This document shows positions 59,401 through 64,000 of a DNA stretch of 64,000 nt, one piece after another. Position numbers and translations under genes: made by a program. Source of the DNA: Sphaerisporangium sp. TRM90804 (GTDB lineage: Bacteria; Actinomycetota; Actinomycetes; Streptosporangiales; Streptosporangiaceae); the NCBI RefSeq assembly GCF_029846175.1, contig NZ_JARWAC010000003.1, forward strand, positions 1-64,000, read 5' to 3'. The notes below the pieces were generated by a model. It was not told where the DNA came from and did not search any database. It saw only the letters and a list, made by a program, of their open reading frames with translations. Every line of letters starts with the position of its first letter. The stretch's first letter is position 1.

Positions 59401-62400
59401 TGCGGCTGCTTACCCGGCTGCAGTCGGAGTTCGGGTGCCGCGTCCGCATGCCCGACTTCATCGCCGACGCCACCATCAGGGGGCTCGCCGCGCTCGTCGA
59501 CGCGGCGGCCGCGGCGCCCGCCAGGCCGGCGCTGCGGCGCGCCCGCCCGGCGGGACGGCCGGTCTCCCCCGGTCAGCGGCGCATGTGGTTCCTGGCCCAG
59601 ATGGAGGGGCCGAGCCCGACCTACAACATCCAGCAGGCGGTGGACCTGCGCGGCGCCCTCGACCCTGGCACGCTGCGCATGGCGCTGGCCGACCTCATGC
59701 TCAGGCACGAGGTGCTGCGCACGACCTACGCCGAGTCCGACGGCGAGGTGACGCAGCACGTGGCGGGCGTCGACGAGATCCAGCCCGTCCTGGAGGTCGT
59801 CGACAGCGCCCCGGACACGGTCGGCGCCCAGGTGCTCAAGGCGTCGCGTCACCTCTTCGACCTGGCGGCCGAGCCGCCGATCCGGGCCTGGCTGTTCACG
59901 GTCGCGCCCGACCGCCACGTGCTGCTGGTGCTGACCCACCACATCGCCAGCGACGGCACGTCCGAGGGCATTCTGCTGCGGGACCTGACGGCGGCCTACG
60001 ACGCTCGGGCGGCGGGCCGGGCCCCGGGCCGGCCGCCGCTGCCGGTGCAGTACGCCGACTACACGGTCTGGCAGCGCGACGTGCTCGGCTCGGCGGACGA
60101 CCCCGGCAGCCAGCTCAGCCAGGAGCTGGCGTACTGGCGGCGGGCCCTCGACGGGCTGCCGTCCGCGCTCGACCTGCCGTTCGACCGGCCGCATCCGGCG
60201 GTGCCGACCCACCGCGGCGACCGGGTGACGTTCCGCCTGGACGCCGGGCGGCACCGGGCCCTGCGCCGGATCGCGCAGGACAACGAGTGCACGCTGTTCA
60301 TGGTGCTGCAGGCCGCCACCGCCGCGCTGCTGCACCGCCTGGGCGCCGGGGACGACCTGCCGATCGGCACGGGCGTGGCCGGCCGCACCGACGGTGCGCT
60401 GGACGACCTGATCGGCTTCTTCATCAACACCCTGGTGCTGCGCACCGACGCGTCGGGCGACCCCTCCTTCACCGAGCTGGTGCGGCGGGCGCGCGCGACG
60501 GCCCTGGACGCCTTCGCCCACCAGGACATCCCGTTCGACCGGGTGGTCGAGGACCTGGCGCCGTCGCGCTCGCTCGCGCGCTCCCCGCTGTTCCAGGTCA
60601 TGCTCATGCTGCGGACCGACGTCGTGACCTCGGTCGCGATGGCCGGGACGACCGGCACGGTCGAACCGGTCAACGCGCGCACCGCGAAGTTCGACCTGCT
60701 GATCAACGTCTCCGAGCGGTCCGAGCCGGACGGCGGCGCCCTCGGGCTCGACGTCATGCTGGAGTACGCCACCGACGTCTTCGACGCGGCCACGGTGCGG
60801 CGGATCGCCGACGGCCTGGTGCGGCTGCTCGACACCGTGATCGCCGACCCCGGCGCCCGCCTGGCCGGCATCGACCTGCTCGACGACGCCGGGCGGCGGG
60901 AGCTGGACGCGTGGAACGCCACCGCGCGGCCGGTGCCCGACGTCACGCTGCCGGAGCTGCTGCGCGCCCAGGTGGAGCGGACCCCGGACGCCGTCGCCCT
61001 GACGTCGCAGGACGGCGACCTGACCTACGCCCGGCTCGGCGAGCGGGTGAACCGGCTCGCCCGGCTGCTGGCGGCCGAGGGCGCGGGCCCCGAGCGGGTG
61101 GTGGCGCTGGCGCTGCCGCGCTCGGCCGACCTCGTCACCGCGCTCCTGGCGACGGTGCACGCCGGTGCGGCGTACCTTCCGCTGGACCAGGACCTCCCGG
61201 CCGACCGCATCGCCTACATGCTCGGCGACGCGCGCCCGGCGCTGGTGGTCACGACGGCCGAACGCGCGGGGCGGCTGCCGGGCGGGCACCGGCTGCTGGT
61301 CGTGGACGACCCGCGGGTGCGCGAGAGGCTGGCGGCCACGCCGGCCGGGCCGGTGCTCGACGACGAGCTCCTCAGCCCGCCGTCGCCCGGCCACCCGCTG
61401 TACGTGATGTACACCTCCGGCTCCACCGGCCGCCCCAAGGGCGTCGTGGTCCCGCAGCGCGGCGTCGTCAACTGGCTGACGTGGATGCAGGCCGAGTACG
61501 GCCTCACGCCCGACGACCGCGTGCTGCTGAAGACGCCCGCCGGGTTCGACGTCTCCGTGCGCGAGTTCTTCTGGCCGTTCCTGCACGGCGCCACCCTGGT
61601 CGTGGCCAAGCCCGAGGGGCACAAGGACCCGGTCTACCTGGCCGAGCTGATCCGGCGGGAACGCGTCACGACGGCGCACTTCGTGCCGTCGATGCTGGCC
61701 GTGTTCCTGCAGGAGGCCGCCGCGTCCGGCTGCACGACGCTGCGCCGGGTGCTCTGCAGCGGCGAGGCGCTGCCGGCCGACCTGGCCGGGCAGTTCCGTG
61801 CCGCCTTGGACGCCGAGCTGCACAACCTGTACGGCCCCACCGAGGCGTCGGTGGAGGTCAGCTCCTTCCGGTACGACCCCGGCGCGGAGGCGACGGCGGC
61901 GAGCGTCCCGATCGGCCGGCCGGTGTGGAACACCCGCCTGCACGTGCTGGACGCCCGGTTGCGCCCGGTGCCGGTGGGGGTCGCCGGCGAGCTGTACCTG
62001 GCGGGCGCGCAGCTCGCCCGGGGGTACGCCGGCCGCCCGGGACTGACCGCCGAGCGGTTCGTCGCCGACCCCTCCGGCGGCCCGGGAGAGCGGATGTACC
62101 GCACCGGCGACTGGGTGCGCCGGCGCGGCGACGGCTCCGTGCAGTTCCTCGGCCGCGTCGACGACCAGGTCAAGATCCGCGGGTTCCGCGTCGAGCTCGG
62201 CGAGATCGAGGCGGCGCTGCTCCAGGACGACGCCGTCGCGCAGGCGGTCGCCGTGGTGCACGAACGCCGGCCGGGGGACCCCCGGCTGGTCGCCTACGCC
62301 GTCCCCGCCGCCTCGGCCGCCGCCGACCCGGCGGACCTGCGCGCGCGCCTGCGGCGGCACCTGCCCGAGTACATGGTGCCGACCACGATCACGGTTCTCC

Positions 62401-62762
62401 CCGCCCTGCCCCGGACGGCGAGCGGAAAGGTGGACCGCAAGGCGCTGCCCGCCCCCGACCTGCCGTCCGAGGGCACCGGCCGGGCGCCGCGCGACCCCGG
62501 GGAGGAGACCCTGTGCTCGTTGTTCGCGGCGGTGCTGGGGCTCACGCGGGTCGGGATCGACGACGACTTCTTCGACCTCGGCGGCAACTCCCTGACCGCG
62601 ATGCGCCTGGTCAGCCGGGCGCGTTCGGCGCTGGGCGTCGAGATACCGGTGCGGGCGCTGTTCGAGACCCCCACCGTCGAAGGCCTGGCTGGGCACCTGG
62701 GCGCGCGGGCGCCGCGACGCCCCGCCCTGCGGCCGATGCCGCGGCCGGAGGAGGGGCCGTGA
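56448..62762 (+). CDS. Non-ribosomal peptide synthetase, C*-A-PCP-C-A-PCP
   Basis: 2104 aa. Residues 15-430: condensation-like domain whose HHxxxDG position reads PRFLADP, so it lacks the catalytic His. A1 at 435-930: YVIFTSGSTGEPKG, FSFDLSVYDVWG, GGATEATIW, YRTGDMV, NGKVDY. PCP1 at 950-1020 with GGHS. C at 1037-1480 with intact HHIASDG. A2 at 1500-2005: YVMYTSGSTGRPKG, FDVSVREFF, LYGPTEAS, YRTGDWV, SGKVDRK. PCP2 at 2017-2085 with GGNS. My reading of the specificity residues is D-L-Y-D-M-S-M-I-W-K for A1 (nearest Cys-type codes) and D-V-R-H-L-S-L-V-E-K for A2 (Ser-like). No epimerase or thioesterase. Codon 10 is TTA (56475-56477). Confidence 0.93.
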   Translation: MTVDAPPSSLSRIEGYAISPVQRDILRRLAWPSVLTEDITAHIHIPVPVDRAALERAFLDTARCHDLLRSDFQQIPGMAEPAQIPRPIPAVELTEQAAPNPLVVNDTFVLRPRLTEGDDGATLVRLSLPRFLADPASLGRAARELASALGLAPALPDEEHPQYADVAQFLTEAGEDAEARLFWRQETARARDAVLPAVGYDEGRVHELPFTLDPAVNAAVFRAAAHHGCSYQDIVLGTFHVLLRRLTGRAVTVAVEWSAREAYPELAGVFGPLSFDVPVTVDAADGADFTAFQARLLDHLGRVDEHALAFPAFAAGEPVSAPRFQAGFSRARAAASATGVTLRVEDADPRSYDLALSWTDFAEGSCLIRFRAERYAEQDAELFFDRLQALLARVCADPSADVARVPVMSEEERHRTVVAFNATDRPFDAESTVVDGFLRQADARPGAVAVRTATASLTYGELAGRAHRIAGWLRAHGVGRGDFVPLHLDRRPDAISAMIGVALTGAAYVPLNTALPPMRINSVVARLAPKAVITCQAWEDTLSFPDAAAAPALLVVDPGVDELPAAPAVPARPAGDDVAYVIFTSGSTGEPKGVVVAHRRLANLVDWINRTQRIGPGDRVLLVTSFSFDLSVYDVWGSLTAGASIRLADEAELADPERLADILCGEPVTVWDSAPAAMQRLTPLLAARGDELKRAALRLVMLSGDWIPVTLPAELRRRFADPVILAMGGATEATIWSNYHVVGEVPARWPSIPYGRPMQNCRYYVLDAHGEPQPTGVPGELYIGGVCAADGYFGDPGTTAERFLDDPFVPGTRDRMYRTGDMVRHLGSGELQFLGREDDQVKIRGHRIEMGEVAVAARAHPAVKEAIVRNVREPDGANALALYWLPRSAEARLEHAGLRAFLADLLPAYAIPSYSVRLDQIPVTANGKVDYANLPDHRAPAGPAEAPATATEAAVAAIWQDLLGRPAAGLTEQFFTAGGHSLAAVRLLTRLQSEFGCRVRMPDFIADATIRGLAALVDAAAAAPARPALRRARPAGRPVSPGQRRMWFLAQMEGPSPTYNIQQAVDLRGALDPGTLRMALADLMLRHEVLRTTYAESDGEVTQHVAGVDEIQPVLEVVDSAPDTVGAQVLKASRHLFDLAAEPPIRAWLFTVAPDRHVLLVLTHHIASDGTSEGILLRDLTAAYDARAAGRAPGRPPLPVQYADYTVWQRDVLGSADDPGSQLSQELAYWRRALDGLPSALDLPFDRPHPAVPTHRGDRVTFRLDAGRHRALRRIAQDNECTLFMVLQAATAALLHRLGAGDDLPIGTGVAGRTDGALDDLIGFFINTLVLRTDASGDPSFTELVRRARATALDAFAHQDIPFDRVVEDLAPSRSLARSPLFQVMLMLRTDVVTSVAMAGTTGTVEPVNARTAKFDLLINVSERSEPDGGALGLDVMLEYATDVFDAATVRRIADGLVRLLDTVIADPGARLAGIDLLDDAGRRELDAWNATARPVPDVTLPELLRAQVERTPDAVALTSQDGDLTYARLGERVNRLARLLAAEGAGPERVVALALPRSADLVTALLATVHAGAAYLPLDQDLPADRIAYMLGDARPALVVTTAERAGRLPGGHRLLVVDDPRVRERLAATPAGPVLDDELLSPPSPGHPLYVMYTSGSTGRPKGVVVPQRGVVNWLTWMQAEYGLTPDDRVLLKTPAGFDVSVREFFWPFLHGATLVVAKPEGHKDPVYLAELIRRERVTTAHFVPSMLAVFLQEAAASGCTTLRRVLCSGEALPADLAGQFRAALDAELHNLYGPTEASVEVSSFRYDPGAEATAASVPIGRPVWNTRLHVLDARLRPVPVGVAGELYLAGAQLARGYAGRPGLTAERFVADPSGGPGERMYRTGDWVRRRGDGSVQFLGRVDDQVKIRGFRVELGEIEAALLQDDAVAQAVAVVHERRPGDPRLVAYAVPAASAAADPADLRARLRRHLPEYMVPTTITVLPALPRTASGKVDRKALPAPDLPSEGTGRAPRDPGEETLCSLFAAVLGLTRVGIDDDFFDLGGNSLTAMRLVSRARSALGVEIPVRALFETPTVEGLAGHLGARAPRRPALRPMPRPEEGP

Positions 62763-64000
62763 TCCCGCTGTCCAGCGCCCAGCGGCGCATGTGGTTCCTC
62801 GACAAGCTGGAACCCGGTGAGGTCTACACGATTCCGACGGTCCTGCGCCTGTCCGGCGTCCTGGACGTCGCCGCGCTGCGGGCGGCCCTGTGCGACGTGG
62901 TCGCCCGCCACGAGGTCCTGCGCACGGTGTACCCGCAGGACACGCGCGGGGTCCCCTTCCAGCGGATCATCCCCGCCGCGCGGGCGCGGCCCGAGGTCGA
63001 GTCGCGCGAGGTCGTCCCGGCGGCGCTGGACGCCGCGCTGGCCGAGTACACCGCGCGCGGCTTCGACCTGGCGGCCGACCTCCCGCTGCGCGCCGGGCTG
63101 TTCACGCTGTCGCGGACCGAGCACGTGCTGGTCCTGCTCCTGCACCACATCGCCGCGGACGGCTGGTCGATGGCGCCGCTGGCGCGCGACCTGTCCACGG
63201 CCTACGGGGCGCGCCGCGAGGGGACGGCGCCGGGGTGGCTGCCGCTGCCGGTGCAGTACGCCGACTACGCGCTGTGGGAGCGCGAGATGCTGGGCGACCC
63301 CGGCGACCCGGGCAGCGTCCACGGCCTCGCGGTCGCGTACTGGGCGAAGCGGCTGGCGGGGGTGCCGGAGCGGCTCGAACTACCCACCGGCCGCACCCGC
63401 CCGGCGAGCGCCACCGCGCGCGGTGGCGCCGTCCACTTCAGGCTGGACGCGCCCCTGCACCGGGCGCTGCTCGCACTGGCGGGCGAGAACCGGGCCAGCC
63501 TGTTCATGGTGCTGCACGCGGCCCTGGCGGCGCTGCTGTCGCGGCTGGGCGCGGGGACCGACATCCCGATCGGGACCCCGGTCGCCGGCCGCACCGACGA
63601 GGCGCTCGACGACCTGGTGGGGCTGTTCGTCAACACCCTGGTCGTGCGGGCCGACACCGGCGGGGACCCGTCGTTCCGCGAGCTGCTGGGCCGGACGAGG
63701 GCCACCGCGCTGGACGCGATGGCCCACCAGGAGCTCCCCTTCGAGCACCTGGTGGAGGCCCTCAACCCGGAGCGGTCGGCCGTGCGCAACCCGCTCTTCC
63801 AGGTGATGCTCGTCGTGCAGAACCACGCGGCGGCCCGCTTCGACCTGCCCGGCCTCACCGTGCGCCGGGAGCCCGATCGGACGAGCACCGCCAAGTTCGA
63901 CCTCACCCTGTCGGTGACGGCCCCGCCGGAGCCGGACGGCCGCGCGGCGGCGCTCGACGCCGAGCTGGAGTACTCACTCGACCTGTTCGACGCGGAGGGG
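62759..64000 (+). CDS. Non-ribosomal peptide synthetase, N-terminal part (runs off window)
   Basis: The first 414 residues of a second synthetase from GTG 62759, which overlaps the previous stop (GTGA). They form one condensation domain: LSSAQRRMWFLDKLEPGE at the start and the catalytic LLHHIAADGWSM, FVNTLVVRAD and PLFQVMLVVQNH motifs, as expected for an LCL-type domain. It accepts the peptidyl chain from PCP2 of the first synthetase. The downstream A, PCP and release domains are outside the window. Confidence 0.92.
   Translation, partial: MIPLSSAQRRMWFLDKLEPGEVYTIPTVLRLSGVLDVAALRAALCDVVARHEVLRTVYPQDTRGVPFQRIIPAARARPEVESREVVPAALDAALAEYTARGFDLAADLPLRAGLFTLSRTEHVLVLLLHHIAADGWSMAPLARDLSTAYGARREGTAPGWLPLPVQYADYALWEREMLGDPGDPGSVHGLAVAYWAKRLAGVPERLELPTGRTRPASATARGGAVHFRLDAPLHRALLALAGENRASLFMVLHAALAALLSRLGAGTDIPIGTPVAGRTDEALDDLVGLFVNTLVVRADTGGDPSFRELLGRTRATALDAMAHQELPFEHLVEALNPERSAVRNPLFQVMLVVQNHAAARFDLPGLTVRREPDRTSTAKFDLTLSVTAPPEPDGRAAALDAELEYSLDLFDAEG

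Overview
The window is high-GC, densely coding DNA with ATGA/GTGA gene overlaps, many GTG starts, SARP, ECF and LuxR regulators, and an Asp23/DUF2273/DUF6286 envelope block. This points to a filamentous actinomycete, most likely of the Streptosporangiales type (for example a Nonomuraea- or Microbispora-like genus). That placement is inference from gene content. No rRNA, tRNA, CRISPR array or insertion sequence was found.

Left end (1-3742): the window opens inside a short gene whose last 38 codons look like a class III (RamS/SapB-type) lanthipeptide precursor. A strong hairpin and two overlapping ABC exporter genes follow (RamA/RamB-like). The LanKC synthetase would be expected just outside the window. 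Positions 3894-7065 hold a six-gene Asp23/Gls24 - DUF2273 - DUF6286 - AmaP-like envelope operon, followed by a DUF4383 membrane protein, an ECF sigma factor translationally coupled to a double-VOC protein, and a large AfsR-type SARP/NB-ARC/TPR regulator with a late TTA codon.

Regulatory and metabolic middle (12.4-33.9 kb): an 11-bp-phased triple direct repeat (PHO- or AfsR-box-like) lies before a winged-helix regulator. Next come a divergent TetR/aldo-keto reductase pair, an SDR, and a signalling block (LuxR response regulator, RsbW-like ATPase, PAS histidine kinase, receiver-only protein). A tetR-P450 operon has a perfect 25-bp operator-like palindrome in front of its start. A gamma-glutamyltransferase follows, and then a mannoside-utilisation locus: binding protein, two permeases, GH38 alpha-mannosidase and a small PPIase-like protein on the minus strand, facing a ROK repressor and a ROK sugar kinase.

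Accessory region (34.0-46.0 kb): a single 6.65-kb gene encodes a 2217-aa DUF4062-NACHT-HEAT protein with about 40 HEAT units. Its repeats show very recent in-frame duplication, and it carries four TTA codons and an apparently leaderless start. It is followed by a perfect 12-bp terminator hairpin and a convergent heptad-repeat coiled-coil protein. Then come a DUF2975/YozG-type HTH pair behind a perfect palindrome, a lone DUF397 protein between inverted repeats, an uncharacterised secreted protein, an MDR dehydrogenase, a frameshifted XRE gene and its membrane partner. This is the best candidate for an undescribed conflict or defence-type system.

Right end (46.1-64.0 kb): a molybdenum hydroxylase operon (SDR, large, FAD and 2Fe-2S subunits), a WS/DGAT acyltransferase and a TSUP permease precede about 970 bp without a convincing gene. 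A non-ribosomal peptide operon then runs off the right end: MbtH (TTG start), two TauD/SyrP-like oxygenases, a C*-A-PCP-C-A-PCP synthetase with a catalytically degenerate first C domain and a TTA codon at codon 10, and the start of a second synthetase. The synthetase genes are tightly coupled and would make a peptide probably containing hydroxylated residues; product and cluster boundary lie outside the window.
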